A stretch of DNA of 64,000 nt from Folioceros fuciformis (taxonomy: Eukaryota; Anthocerotophyta; Anthocerotopsida; Anthocerotales): positions 1 to 64,000 of the forward strand of contig JBNGIO010004602.1 in assembly GCA_049999805.1 (NCBI GenBank). Reading direction: 5' to 3'. Made by a program: the position numbers and the translations under genes. Shown piece by piece: positions 1-11,111 of the stretch (positions are counted from its first letter, which is position 1; every line of letters starts with the position of its first letter). The notes beneath the pieces were generated by a model that was not told the DNA's origin, ran no database searches, and worked only from the letters and a program-made list of their open reading frames with translations.

Positions 1-1238
1 CGACTGGGCCCGGCTGGCTCCGCACCTTTCCGGCAGCCGAGAATTTGGACTCCGATTCGGAAACTCTACTCCACTGCACTGGCGTGCCCTGTCTGGCTGG
101 CGTGATTTCGAGCTGGCCCAATGCGCCGTGTCTGTGCACTCATACACGCATACATATGTACATATATTCTCCCGCGGCGCCCGGGTCTGCGCGCGCCAAG
201 CGAATCGCACCACGTGGCGCGTTATGAAGCTCCTGGGAGCGGCAGGTGGCGCCGCTCCTCCCGCTCTCACGTTTTCCTTGCACCGTTTTACCCCGCCAGC
301 CATTGACCCCGCGCCCTCTGCCCTCGCATATGCCTATTCTTGTTCTGTCTTGATACCCCAGTCCCAAATATACTAACATCGATTTACCACAGGTAAAAAA
401 ATGGAGCACATGTTATCGTCAATCAAATGGTACTCCCTCACTCTTCGACTATTTCTCTTATGTCTTTGACGATTTCTGCTATGCGTTAACCATATGTTAT
501 GTCTTAACTTCACTCATATATCATGAAATTATATATGATATCTGTAAAATAAATATAAATATAAATAATTGAACAAAAATTTATTTAAAAAAATTTATAA
601 AAAATTTATTTACTCTAAAAACAAAAGAAGATGATAAAAGTACTAGACCCTAAACGCAAAATACAAAATTACGTACAGTTCTCAAAAAATGATAAATTAT
701 ATTAATTTCAGTAGGTTAAATATTTTAAGAAAATATTTATTTATTTTAGTTTATTATATCATATATTATGTATTATAAATACAAGGTTATCTTGAAATGG
801 GATGTAACAAGAACTAAATAATCAGAAATTGTGTGATTAATATGTCATGAAGCTTGGTGTGAGTTAATTACTTAATTTTATATTAAAAATATAATAAAAA
901 GTTTATATGATACTAAATAATGATAATAATAGAGATATATATTTTCAAATAACTACATCATATTATCACGATGTGATGGTATTTGTATGTTTTGAATAAT
1001 GACGCATGTTTGCAGTATCCATACAACGTTACATTTATTGGAGATTGTTCTAGAAGCTTCTAAAGAGACTAATATTCTTAAGAATAACTTCGATTTGTCG
1101 TAACAATTCGTTACCTTGACAGAAGAATGTCGAAGACTCTGGCACAATGTTGACAAATTTGTGCAGTGTTTAAGAGAAGAAGGATGTTGGGAGGAAAGTC
1201 TGATGGATGGGATAACTTTTGTTTACCTGGAGAGAGAA
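1..1238. other. Intergenic sequence upstream of UAP
   Basis: I see no supported gene here. The first 350 bases or so are GC-rich and the stretch from about 420 to 1100 is strongly AT-rich with short A/T runs. The short open frames lack recognisable protein features. Confidence 0.6.
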
Positions 1239-1246
1239 TATATAAA
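1239..1246 (+). promoter_or_regulatory. TATA box, probable UAP promoter
   Basis: The sequence TATATAAA lies where the AT-rich upstream region changes to a purine-rich leader. It is about 800 bases before the UAP start codon. A transcription start near 1270 is inferred from the usual 25-35 base spacing. Confidence 0.5.
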
Positions 1247-1269
1247 CAGGTGTTGTGCAAAGAGGAGTG

Positions 1270-2045
1270 ATTTTTCTTGGGAGGCTGAGCTCCGGGGAAG
1301 GCGCACACAGACAGTCGAGTGGACCAGAGGGGAGAAGGAGAGCTGGAGCAGGAGAAGGTGAGTGAAGGAGAAGGAGGCGAAGGAGGAGCAGGGGCAGGAG
1401 CTGCGTGCGCTTCTTGCCGTTCTCATCACGCCTTCCTGTGAGTGCCTCCTTCTTGAGCTCTTCTTTGTTTGCGCCTGCTGTCCCTCTGCCTCTTGTCACG
1501 CTTGCTGGGCTCGATTCTCTTCCTCGCCAGCTCGATCCTCCCGCGCTTGGCCGCATCGGATCCGCCTGCTCCCGAGCATTGCTCGCCCCATCTTGCCTCA
1601 TTGCCGCGACTGCAATGTGCGCAATTTTGCCTCGCTTTTTTCTGTCCGGATTGCGGTGCGGTGAGTGTTGAGCGGTGGCGCAGGCGCAGAGCGAGGAGGG
1701 GAGGAGGAGCGGGAGGGCGAGTGGAGGAGGAAGGGAAAGGGGAAGGGATAAGGGAAAGGGATAAGGGGAGGGTGGAATGTGGGGTGTGTTTTGTGTGTTT
1801 GTTGTTTGTGGCCGAGAGGTATACGGGATGTGGCGAGTGTGGAAGGAGTTGAGAATGGTGTGGCGGAAGGCTGAGGATGCAAGCAGTGACGGAGCTTGGT
1901 GCGTGTTGTTGTTGTCTGAGTTGTTCTGTGATCTCCTTGTGGCTGCAGGTGTGGCAGGGTGGTGCGTGGAGGAGGCCGTGGCTGCGCGCGTGTAGGGACT
2001 TGCATGGGTTGAAACGCGCGGTGCTGTTGCCACCGGACGCTCAGG
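1270..2045 (+). promoter_or_regulatory. Long 5' leader of UAP, possibly with an intron
   Basis: This G/A-rich then G/T-rich stretch holds no plausible plus-strand protein. A good donor (AAGGTGAGTG, near 1355) and an acceptor (GGCTGCAG, ending near 1948) would allow a 5' UTR intron. The open frame on the opposite strand (1170-2138) is low-complexity Pro/Ser/Leu-rich and is treated as a composition artefact. Confidence 0.35.
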
Positions 2046-5000
2046 ATGGGGGAAGCGGCAGAGGATACTGCTCCGCCTCAGGCGCTGCTGGAGCGGCTCA
2101 AGGATTTCGGCCAGGAACAGACGCTTGCGCACTGGCAAGAACTCAGCGACGAGGAGCGGGACTTGCTCGTCCGAGATCTCGAGGTGGCTGCCATTCTCTC
2201 GAAACCGCTGTCGTTGAGGTTGTGCGGGTCACCCACGCTGGCTGCTTGCTCCGTCCGTCCCAGCCGTCTGATGGCCCATGGACGGCCGAGGCAAAATTTG
2301 CGGTATCAGCTGTGTCATGGCCGCGGCGTCCTGACTTGATCGGAGTGGCGGTTTGTCCGGGGTTGGGTCGGGGGCGTCGGAAATTGAGCGTTACGTTTGT
2401 CTTCGTTTCCAGCTAGCCTTGCTTGTTGCGATGCGAGCTGCAGTTATGAGAGAGCTAATTGCAGCCGGAATGGCGTTTTCTGATACGAGTAGTTTTGGTG
2501 TACGCTATGTGGATGGGACCTTAATTCTGTGCATGGGGTGCAGGCGCTTGATCTGCCTCGAGTGGATCGTATTTTGAGGCAATCGTTGGTACCTTACGGT
2601 AAGACGGGCCCCCCATTTGCGTCGGGGGCTTTCAGATCCATGTTCCGTGCGGTTCCGCTGAGGACGGACGTTTCTGCAGATCTCATGTATGGCGAGCCAA
2701 CGGCTGTGGCCGGTGTGGCTACCATGGAAGATCGTACGCCCGAGGAGACTGAGAGGTGGTGGAAGACTGGGTTGAGGGCCATTGCAGAAGGAAAGTTGGC
2801 TGTTTTGCTTCTGTCTGGTGGCCAGGTACACGACAATCGCTGTCACTTTAATACGTGCTGCCCATTTGCTTGAAGCCTGTTCTCAAATCCCTTGATGCCG
2901 ATGCTCCACAGGGCACACGATTGGGGAGCTCGGATCCTAAAGGCTGTTACGGTATGCTACGTGCAAGAAGTTCTTGCTTTTGCGGATGTGTTGGAACATG
3001 GTTCTGATTCCCTGCTGTTTGGACGCCGACGAAACTTATGCGTGAAGTATGCACTCCTTATCAGTATTGACTGCGGACGTGGCCATGTCTGATCAGGCAT
3101 TGGGCTTCCCTCGGGAAAATCATTATTCCGACTGCAGGCAGAACGCATTCTCCGTGTACAGATGCTTGCAACACAGTTGTTTCCAAGTGGTAAAAGATAG
3201 AAAGCATGCTGTTGAGTCACACTCATGACTCCTTCTGGCTGTGGGGCGACTGAAACTCATCCTTAGAGATTGTTCATGTTGAAACATATTGATCCTGTTT
3301 GCAGGGAATCGTGTTCAAATCCCATGGTTCATTCTTACGAGCCCATTCACAGATCCCGCAACAAAAAAGTATTTTGACACGCACAAGTACTTTGGGCTGC
3401 AACCAGAACAGGCATGTTAAGTTTGAAGGTTTATGTGGGTTAGTGCTTGTCACGAACTGACGACATGGCTGAGTCTTCTTTCTCGGTTTGCCAGGTTTTC
3501 TTTTTCCAGCAAGCCACTTTACCGTGCCTGTCCAAGGAGGGTAGAGTCATTATGGAGAGTCCCTTCAAGGTGCTTTTTGTGCATATGTTTGTTAATTCTA
3601 CAGTGAGCAGCAAGGTTAAAGGTTTTTGAAGCTTCCTAGTTGCCATGGTAATAATTTGAAACCCAGGTTCCGGGTACCTGCATCTAACTGCTCTTGTCGG
3701 CTGGCAGGTTGCCAGGGCTCCTGATGGGAACGGAGGTGTGTATTCAGGTATAATGTTTCTTTTTATCATTATTTTGCACCCACAAGTTTGTTATTGACTT
3801 GAGCTAGGACTACGCAGGGCTTCTCGGACATAGATTTTCCCTTGTGTTCAGGCCAGCCGCTTAGTTGTTTTCATCAATTCTGATCAGTAGTTCCCATTGA
3901 AATTGCCTGTGCAGCACTTAAGCATTCAAAGGGTTTACAAGCTATGATCGGCAGGGGTGTGAAGTATGTGGACTGCTACAGCGTTGACAATGCACTGGTA
4001 GTTGCACAAAACTTTGAAGCTGTTTGTTCTTCCAAAGTCTCATAGTACGTTCGATTGTGATTCTGCACCTTACTTGCAGATGTTGATGCCAACTCTCCAT
4101 GCTTTTGTCTCAGGTGCGAGTAGCAGACCCGTTATTTTTGGGTTATGTCATCGACAAGGGCGTCTCATGTGCAGCGAAAGTGATTCAGAAGGTGGAGCCA
4201 GTAATCCAGTCATGGACCCTAAGGGTCTGAGTTCTCTTGCTTGCTCTGAGGAGTGCATAGTATGCCTGTGTGTCTTCTCATGCATCCAAACACGCAGGCA
4301 TATCCTCAAGAGAAAGTGGGGGTATTTGTTCAGCGTGGTAAAGGAGGCCCTGTAGCTGTAATGGAATACAGTGAACTTGACAGCAAAGCTCAGCATGCAA
4401 TCAATCAGGACACTGGACGTTTGTTGTACAAGTGGGCAAATGTATGCGATAACTCTTGGCTAGCAATCGTCTTCCATCAAGATTTGGATAATTTTGACTC
4501 TAGTCCTTGATAACCTGTGTATTGGTACTTGTAGATCTGCTTGCATATGTTCTCAATTGACTTCCTCAGCACTGTCATTGAAGAGCTCGAAAGGGACAGC
4601 ATGTCGGTAATCTCTCTCTGCAGTTGGTTCTTCTGTTGTATGTAGATTGTAGTCCGATTTCAATGCACTCAAAAGTTTTTGCAGTCTCTGAGGTCCGTCT
4701 GTGGCGGTCTGTTTATTTTGCCTTTGTTTGGACATCCAGATATCACTGTGCTCAAAAGAAGATCGCTTCTGTTGATGGCATAGTAGATGGCATCAAGTTG
4801 GAGCAGTTCATATTTGATGCGTTCCCTTATTCATCTTCTGTTGGCCTTTTTGAGGTTCTCCCATTCTATGCCACTGATGAATTTGAGTTCGTCTCTCTTT
4901 ATTCTGCAAGGTTCCCCGCGGCGTTGTCTCGTGGAAGGTTGACCACTTTAAAAATGATGGCTTCGTTATTGCCTGCAGGTATTGAGGGATGAGGAATTTG

Positions 5001-5317
5001 CGCCCGTAAAGAATGCTTCAGGTGCACAAGCAGATACTCCTGAAAGTGCTAGGCTTCTTCTTCTGAGGTTGCATATGCGCTGGGTCGTTGCTACGGGTGG
5101 TCTCGTGGCTCACACCGTACCTATCTCTTCAACTGGTATGCTTTTCTGAAATACTTTTCTTTCACCGAAAGGCTTTTTCTACTTGGCCTGGCGACTGAAA
5201 AATGTATAAATCCGTGCAGGACTCGAGGTGTCTCCGCTCCTCTCTTATGCTGGGGAAGGCTTAGAAGAAATTTGTCGGGGCAGGACGTTCCATGCCCCCA
5301 GCGAAATTACAGGTTAG
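2046..5317 (+). CDS. UAP1: UDP-N-acetylglucosamine pyrophosphorylase (UAP)
   Basis: It makes UDP-GlcNAc from GlcNAc-1-phosphate and UTP in the cytosol, feeding protein glycosylation and GPI synthesis. I assembled 15 exons: 2046-2183, 2544-2598, 2680-2825, 2912-2951, 3097-3189, 3305-3411, 3495-3569, 3708-3747, 3915-3997, 4114-4191, 4298-4441, 4535-4602, 4740-4854, 4979-5135 and 5220-5317. They give 478 aa, the usual plant length. The N terminus has the helical LxxFGQEQ..HW segment. The nucleotide-binding loop SGGQGTRLGSSDPKG is split by an intron after Gln. Later blocks include SPFTDPATKKYF, FFFQQATLPCL, YVDCYSVDNALV and the C-terminal SYAGEGLEEICRGRTFHAP. The intron after 3411 has a GC donor. 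The exon ending at 4602 has a weak donor (GTCGGT), so that border is less sure. The gene converges on KTI12. Confidence 0.95.
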
Positions 5318-5686
5318 GAGCCAGAGAAGCCATTGAAGTACAAACGCGGTAGCAAGGCACCTCTCAGGTGCCCCAGTTTTTCCTGTCCGTGACTGTTCGT
5401 GACAGATGTTCTCTCTGTCCCGTGGCCCGTGCCCTTGGCCATTCGAAGCAATGACGATGCTAGTAGCTCCCTGTAGTCGTGAAAATTGATCTAAATTAAC
5501 GTCAAAGTGAGGTCCACTGATGGACAGCTGAGAGAGCGAGGATTGAAGCACCAGCAAGATATCTAAGTTGACACAAAAAAAAAGTACTCTCAAACAGTAG
5601 CCCTTATTTATGCCATTGTTATCTGCCTGTTTGTACAGTTAGAGATGTCACAGGGAGAAGGCTTCTTGCAACCTTCAGGTATCCTG
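5318..5686. other. Intergenic sequence between convergent UAP and KTI12
   Basis: This stretch separates two convergent stop codons and must hold both 3' UTRs. I see no canonical AATAAA and no other feature. A short antisense open frame (5261-5593) has no recognisable motif. Confidence 0.6.
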
Positions 5687-7386
5687 TCATCTACTAGACA
5701 GCTCTTGACAGAGATAGTCAGCGAACATCCTTCTTGCACTTTCGAAGTCTGATGGTGGAGGCGGTCCTGACAATCCAGATTGTCCAGCTAGCTTCAGAAA
5801 TGTTCTTCTGTGCCTGCGTAGTTCAGGTAATCCTACACTCCTATCCAAGCTGATGTGCAGCAGTCACACTAGTTAAGAGATTCTCAAAATCAAGTGCGGA
5901 AAACATCATCGTAAAAAAGTGTTTGAGCAGCGAATTTCGAAGGATATGATCGGAAGTCCTTTGCCCAAGCATAGAGTCTTGGCACCACCTCCCAAGCCCT
6001 CGGTCTGTGACTCGAAGAGAGTTGTTATGACTTCCTGAGGATACGCAACAAACAGTTGTCGAATGTTCTCAAGACGTGATACAGCCAGCCTGCAAGAGAG
6101 CACATGGTGAGGCTAAGCAAAACTGCACCTGAGTTGCTCGATTGAGTTCATAGAGGGAGTTGGTTTCCGAAACTCTCACCTGCAGTTCACACGGAGGACT
6201 GATCAAGCAGACGTGCTGGCCACAATCAAGTTTTACACCAACACGAAAGAAACACACTCAATATGCTCCACCATGGATGGAGAGAGCAGACACTACATAC
6301 ATTTTGCGTTGCTATTGTCGGTTGCAAGCGATGTCCACCTCGTGCACCATGGCCTCCCCTGCCTCTTAGAAATGACGAGATGTCCACTAACCCTTGAGAT
6401 GAGTCTTCAATTGGCGCTGTCAAAACAAGAGACGGGAGGCGTCATTGCTGAAAGATGAACCTGCGAGGAATGTTTGCAAGTTCATTCAACCAACAACGAA
6501 CCTAACTCCGGTTTCAATTCGAAAAGGGGAGAGTCCCAGCGGTTTCGATTGTCTGGCCTCTCAAACCGACAAACCAGGTCATCAAATCTGTGGCCATCAC
6601 ACCACAACAAAGGTTCACCAGGGAGGGCTGCAAGGCGGGCAACAAACTTCTACAACATCTCAGGAGATGCAAGAGCGTCATGGATGCCCTCATAAGGGAT
6701 CAGACACGAACATATGGTCCGAGTACGAAGGCTGATCAGCTTCCTGCCGGGCTTTGTTCCAAGCTCGGCAAACAACGTCTCCTGCATCACAATGCAGCTG
6801 AGAGCACCACAATTGGTGTTTGCAGGATTTTGAAATTTCGTCCGCATCCTAGTGATGTCACAGACTAACTTACAGCAGCCAAAACATAGCCCGTCTCCAG
6901 AACATTCAGACTTCTTACCACACAGTACTGCAATCCTGCTGCCCTTGCCAGGCACCACAGCTCATATCTGTAACCCTGTGACAGCACGCACATCCCAATT
7001 GCTCAATTGCAAACTTTGCCGTTGCCTTAGATCGTGTCATCCACTTGCTTTGTACCTTGATGTTGTTCAGAGAGTCCAGTATGACCACAGTGTCCTTGGA
7101 AAGAGCGCGATCCACAGCAGACCTGATCACTCCTCTCAAGTTCTTCTCACTTGGCATGTCTGCAAAATCCCCTTCCTCCTTAGCGTAAATCAGCGGTAAC
7201 CTATGGACCCCCTCACCTAGGCACAGCCCATAATCTACCTTTGTAGCTCTGGTTCCGATCCAGATTAAGGGAGGGCTCATCGATCACAGCCACGCACCGG
7301 CTATCCGTCTCCAGCGCGTTTGCAAGGCACCCAGAGGCTGTGCTCTTGCCGCTGCAGGGCTGCCCGCACACAACCACCAGCGCCAT
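5687..7386 (-). CDS. KTI12: KTI12/DRL1-type Elongator-associated ATPase
   Basis: KTI12 is a P-loop ATPase that binds tRNA and regulates the Elongator complex (wobble-uridine modification); the Arabidopsis orthologue is DRL1. The start at 7386 begins MALVVVCGQPCSGKSTAS, with a Walker A motif GQPCSGKS. Exon 1 (7239-7386) joins 7056-7159 (DMPSEKNLRG, VVILDSLNNIK) and 6919-6975 (GYRYELWCLARAAG). Further exons near 6810-6710, 6600-6490 (FDDLVCRFERPDNRNRWDSP), 6423-6310 (LQPTIATQN), 6190-6130 (NSLYELNRATQ), 6037-5920 (EVITTLFESQTEGLG) and 5830-5687 (GLPELRRHRRTFLKLAGQ to LSSR stop) match family order. The last intron lacks an obvious GT donor where alignment to the family expects one, just after SFEIR. 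That border, or an assembly error there, needs checking. Confidence 0.92.
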
Positions 7387-7976
7387 GCCTTCTCTTAGCC
7401 CGAGAAATAACACTTCTCTATCTACGTATATACCCTCATTCCTGGTCCTCCTCCGACACTTGAAACTGGACCTGTGGGTCAATTCTTCTGGGGACACCAC
7501 GTGCATTCGCATGCATGTTGGGCATGCCACCACGCAAAATATCAATCATCCAGTGCCTTTCATCTTGAAAGCAAGACCTCATCCTTGGGGCAGCCGCTGT
7601 AGAACAAGGCAGGCCAGTAAGAGCACGTACCGTCAGGTGAATTGGTGCTGCAACAGACACTGTGCTGCACAACCTGGTGACGACTGTAAACAACGTTCGA
7701 CTAGGTGCCTGGAATATGCATCCAAACCAGTTCAAAACCTCAAAAGTTCCTGTTCAGCAGGCTCCAATGGTGGGGCTTTTTTTCTCCATAGACTGTCACG
7801 TTTGTGCTCAGAACTGACCTGCTACCTGAACATAGGTACAGTATGTTCAGGAAGGAAACATGTGTACAAGCTTAAATAGAATTCTTCTTCCTCCTTCTTT
7901 GGATGGCTTTGACTGACACTTGGCTGGAATGTGGGCAGTTATTTAACTATGCCATCTCCTGAGACTGTGGCAATCC
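7387..7976. other. Divergent intergenic region, KTI12 and PPR-1
   Basis: About 590 bases lie between the two divergent start codons and should contain both promoters. I see no clear TATA box. An AT-rich patch sits near 7866-7880. The open frames here look like chance. Confidence 0.5.
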
Positions 7977-10355
7977 ATGGATGCCGGGAGCTTTGCAACT
8001 GACTCACGAACAGGCCAACGTCCCGGTCATCTGGCTCTCAGGAAGCTGGCAAACAAGCGGAGGGAAGCCACGAGCTACCGGTGCAGCAGCTCATGTGGCA
8101 CAAAGCCAGCCCGTACGTTTGCAAGGGAACGCTTGGTAGTTGGATCGGGCAAAGGTAGTGGCCAACATCTCATATGGCTGCAACAGAACCAGAGCTCCCC
8201 TGTAATGCTGGACTTTGGTTTCCAGAGGGGCTTGTACGTGACGGCTGATACTGTGAGCAGGCAATGTGAACAGGGGCGTGTCTGGGAGGCTGTTGAGAGC
8301 TTGGGAGTTTTAGTGGAGACGGGCTGTGTTGTGTCAACAGGTCTGGTTTACGTTGTCCTTAAGAAATGTGTAGCTGACAAGGCTCTTCATCTGGGTCGGC
8401 GGGTCCATGCTTTAACCACGAAACTGGGGTATGAAGCGGATACCTTCCTGTGCAATCACATCCTGCGAATGTATGCATCTCATGGCAGGTTACAAGAAGC
8501 CATGGATGTCTTCACCATGGTTGCCCGACCGGATGCCTTCATGTGGTCGTCCATAATATCTGCCCATGTTAAAGAGGGGAGGGACAAGCAGGGCATACGA
8601 CTGTATTGGAGCATGCGCAGCACGTCATGTGTGGAGCCAGATGGGCATGTGTTTGTGGCCGTCCTCCAGGCCTGTGCAAGGGCAGCAGACTTGAAAGCTG
8701 GACAGCAGGTGCATGCTGATGTGTTGGCCGGTGGGGTTGAGCCTGATTCGTTCGTGTGTAATTCCTTGGTGGATATGTATGCAAAGTGCGGCAGCTTGGG
8801 AGACGCTCAGAAAGTATTTGACGACACTGCTAGAAAAGATGTAGTGACATGGAATACCATGATCGCTGGATATTCCCAGCAGGGCAGGGGAAAGGAAGCC
8901 CTTGGACTGTACGATGCTATGCAAGACCAAGGCATGGCTGCACCCGATTCTGTCACGTTTGTGTCCCTCCTGCAGGCTTGTGCAAGTTTGGGCAACTCGG
9001 CGTTGGAGAAGGGGAAGCAGCTTCACGCTCAACTCAGAGAACGTGGGGATGAGGCTGATCTGATTGTGGCAAACAGTCTGGTGAACATGTATGCAAAGTG
9101 TGGCAACTTGGATGCCGCTCAAAGAGTGTTTGATGGCCTCGAGCTGAAAGATGTGGTGACTTGGAGTGCTATGATGGCAGGGTATGCCCAGCAGGGACTG
9201 GGGCAGGATGCCCTTCGTCATTACAGCTCTATGCAAGAAGAAGGCATTGTTGCACCCAATTCCATGACTTTTGTGAGCCTCCTGCAGGCATGTGCAAGCA
9301 TGGGCACCACGGCTTTGGAGAAGGGGAAGCAAATTCATGCACAAATCAGAGAAGAAGGGCTTCAGGGCAATGTATTTGTAGCCAACAGCTTAGTAACCAT
9401 GTACGCCAAGTGCGGCAGCCTAGTGGAGGCTCAGGGCTTGTTTGACGGACTGTTGAAGAAAGACGTGGTGACATGGAATGCCATGATTGCAGGATATTCC
9501 CAGGAGGGCATGGGGCAGGAAGCTCTGTGTCTTTACCGGCAGATGAGAGAAGAGGGCATTGCATCTCCCAATTCTGTGACATTGGTGTGTCTCCTTCAGG
9601 CCTGTGCGAATGTGGGAGCGTTGCCTCTGGGAAGGCAGCTCCATGTACAGGTCAAAGAGCAAGGTCTTCAAGGTGAAACACTTGTGGCCATCAGTTTGAT
9701 CAACATGTATGCGAAGTGCGGGAGCATGGTTGAGGCGCACCAGGTGTTCGAGGACTTGTCTGAAAGAGACGTTGTTGCCTGGAATGCACTAATTGCCGGG
9801 TACACCCGCCGAGGAGACTGTGAAGTTGTCTTTAACTTGGTTCAAAGGATGCAGGAGGGGGGAACAAAGCCAAACGGTATCACCTTTCTCAGTGTTCTAA
9901 CAGCATGTAGTCATGCAGGTCTAGTGGAGAAGGGGAGGGAGTCCTTTTTGGCCATGAGCAAACAATGGGGCAGCCATCCCACGGTGGACCATTACAATTG
10001 CATGGTAGATCTACTGGGTCGTGCAGGACAATTGGTCGAGGCACTGACATTGGTCAGAACAATGCCTGTCTCGCCTAATGCTGCAATTTGGCACACTCTA
10101 CTGAGTGCTTGTTGTAAGTGGGTCAACGTGGAGGTGGGATGCCATGCTTTCATGGAAGCTGAGAAACTAGACGAGCAAGACGCCTCAGCTTATGTCTTGA
10201 TGTCCAACATATACACGGGTGCCAAGATGTGGCAGCAGGCAAAAGAGATGCAGGCACGTAGGAAAGGCATGAGGGCATGGAAACAGGCAGGCCAGAGCTG
10301 GTGGACAGACATTGATGGATCGGTGTACAGTTTCTTGGTTAGCATTCCCGACTAA
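7977..10355 (+). CDS. PPR protein, PLS class, E subtype without DYW (PPR-1)
   Basis: This is a single uninterrupted frame of 792 aa starting at an ATG. PLS-class PPR proteins bind organelle RNA in a sequence-specific way, usually for C-to-U editing. The first 85 or so residues are rich in Arg, Ser and Ala and could be an organelle targeting sequence. Repeats then follow from about residue 90 in P-L-S order, with hallmark blocks such as NSLVNMYAKCGNL (S), DVVTWNAMIAGYSQ (P) and VTFVSLLQACAS (L). After the last S motif (VDHYNCMVDLLGRAGQL) come E1 and E2, then GQSWWTDIDGSVYSFLV and a stop. This last block resembles the PG box that begins DYW domains, but no deaminase HxE/CxxC follows. Its closest relatives in the window are the decayed copies at 14.7-16.9 kb, which share its 3' flank. 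Confidence 0.9.
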   Translation: MDAGSFATDSRTGQRPGHLALRKLANKRREATSYRCSSSCGTKPARTFARERLVVGSGKGSGQHLIWLQQNQSSPVMLDFGFQRGLYVTADTVSRQCEQGRVWEAVESLGVLVETGCVVSTGLVYVVLKKCVADKALHLGRRVHALTTKLGYEADTFLCNHILRMYASHGRLQEAMDVFTMVARPDAFMWSSIISAHVKEGRDKQGIRLYWSMRSTSCVEPDGHVFVAVLQACARAADLKAGQQVHADVLAGGVEPDSFVCNSLVDMYAKCGSLGDAQKVFDDTARKDVVTWNTMIAGYSQQGRGKEALGLYDAMQDQGMAAPDSVTFVSLLQACASLGNSALEKGKQLHAQLRERGDEADLIVANSLVNMYAKCGNLDAAQRVFDGLELKDVVTWSAMMAGYAQQGLGQDALRHYSSMQEEGIVAPNSMTFVSLLQACASMGTTALEKGKQIHAQIREEGLQGNVFVANSLVTMYAKCGSLVEAQGLFDGLLKKDVVTWNAMIAGYSQEGMGQEALCLYRQMREEGIASPNSVTLVCLLQACANVGALPLGRQLHVQVKEQGLQGETLVAISLINMYAKCGSMVEAHQVFEDLSERDVVAWNALIAGYTRRGDCEVVFNLVQRMQEGGTKPNGITFLSVLTACSHAGLVEKGRESFLAMSKQWGSHPTVDHYNCMVDLLGRAGQLVEALTLVRTMPVSPNAAIWHTLLSACCKWVNVEVGCHAFMEAEKLDEQDASAYVLMSNIYTGAKMWQQAKEMQARRKGMRAWKQAGQSWWTDIDGSVYSFLVSIPD

Positions 10356-10365
10356 GCCCCAAACC

Positions 10366-10520
10366 CAAACTGCTTATTGCTTCAAAGAGGCATTTAGGGA
10401 GGATATGCGCTAGCTAGATCTGGGTTCGTTACCGGCTAGACTAAAGATTTTTGTGGGCATTCAATTATATGTACAGACTCTTCCTTCCGTCCAAACATCT
10501 TTACATCTGCAGGTTCCAGA
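10366..10520 (+). repeat. PPR-1 3' flank, shared with pseudogene at 16.9 kb
   Basis: This flank, with GCTTATTGCTTCAA, GCTAGCTAGAT and GGGTTCGTTACCGGCT, is repeated with few changes at about 16,928-17,085. The duplication that produced the 16-kb pseudogene therefore reached past the stop codon. Confidence 0.8.
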
Positions 10521-10720
10521 TTTGCAGACTTTGCTGGTTGCTTGTCAAAAGTGGAGAATTGTGGAGATGGGATGCCATGCTTTTGACGAAGCTCCGAAGC
10601 TGGAGCAGGCAGGCCAGAGATGCGTGCTAATGTCAAACATATACATCGGTGCTTAAATGTGTGAACAGACAGGCACAAGGCCTGAAAGCAAGCCGGCGGC
10701 CTAAGCTGGTGGACGTCATG
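10520..10720 (+). pseudogene. PPR E1-motif fragment
   Basis: The frame reads LLVACQKWRIVEMGCHAFDE and VLMSNIYIGA, then stops. It matches the E1 and early E2 motifs of the intact genes (for example LLAACQKWNNVEMGRHAFDQ in the 1026-aa gene). A stop replaces the residue after IGA, and the remaining E2 and PG-box region is scrambled. It is a relic of a duplicated gene end. Confidence 0.8.
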
Positions 10721-11111
10721 GCGGTTCAAATTGAATGAATCTTCATTAGATGGTAATAAGTATATACAATTATTTAACATTTATATACTAAACTATATAA
10801 TAGTATTCATCTTGCAAAGGAGGTGCGTAGTAGCTGGACGTATGGTTCCAACGAGCTAAGGATTCTTTCACTAATTTGGATATATTAATTTCCATTTGAA
10901 TTACATTTTTTATGCAAGGAAATAAATTTTGTTGCGGAGACTATTGCGTTAACCACACATAAATAAGAGCTTCTTTGTACATATCTTCTAAATCACTTAG
11001 GTGTATTGAATCATGCTCTATGGCATTCGGTAGCCATATTCCAAGCTCCACCGAGACTCCATCGTTGTATGCCTGGGCAAAACAATGAAGAATCTTCATG
11101 GATTTGCATCT
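10721..11111. other. AT-rich intergenic sequence
   Basis: AT-rich sequence starts at about 10,735 and continues through the helicase pseudogene to about 15.3 kb. It contrasts with the balanced composition of the PPR genes. I see no gene in this stretch. Confidence 0.5.

Noticed and set aside
1170-2138. 322-codon minus-strand frame upstream of UAP
   Set aside because: Low-complexity Pro/Ser/Leu/Thr-rich sequence opposite a purine-rich leader; it overlaps the UAP promoter and start and has no domain.
7213-7545. KTI12 start further upstream at 7545
   Set aside because: The extra residues are not conserved in the family, and MALVVVCGQP is the family N terminus; upstream starts in this frame are not ATG-supported.
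8625-9344. Long antisense frames under the PPR genes (also 18385-18810, 20838-21608, 21804-22382)
   Set aside because: They mirror the periodic PPR repeats on the other strand and vanish when repeats change; no start or domain support.
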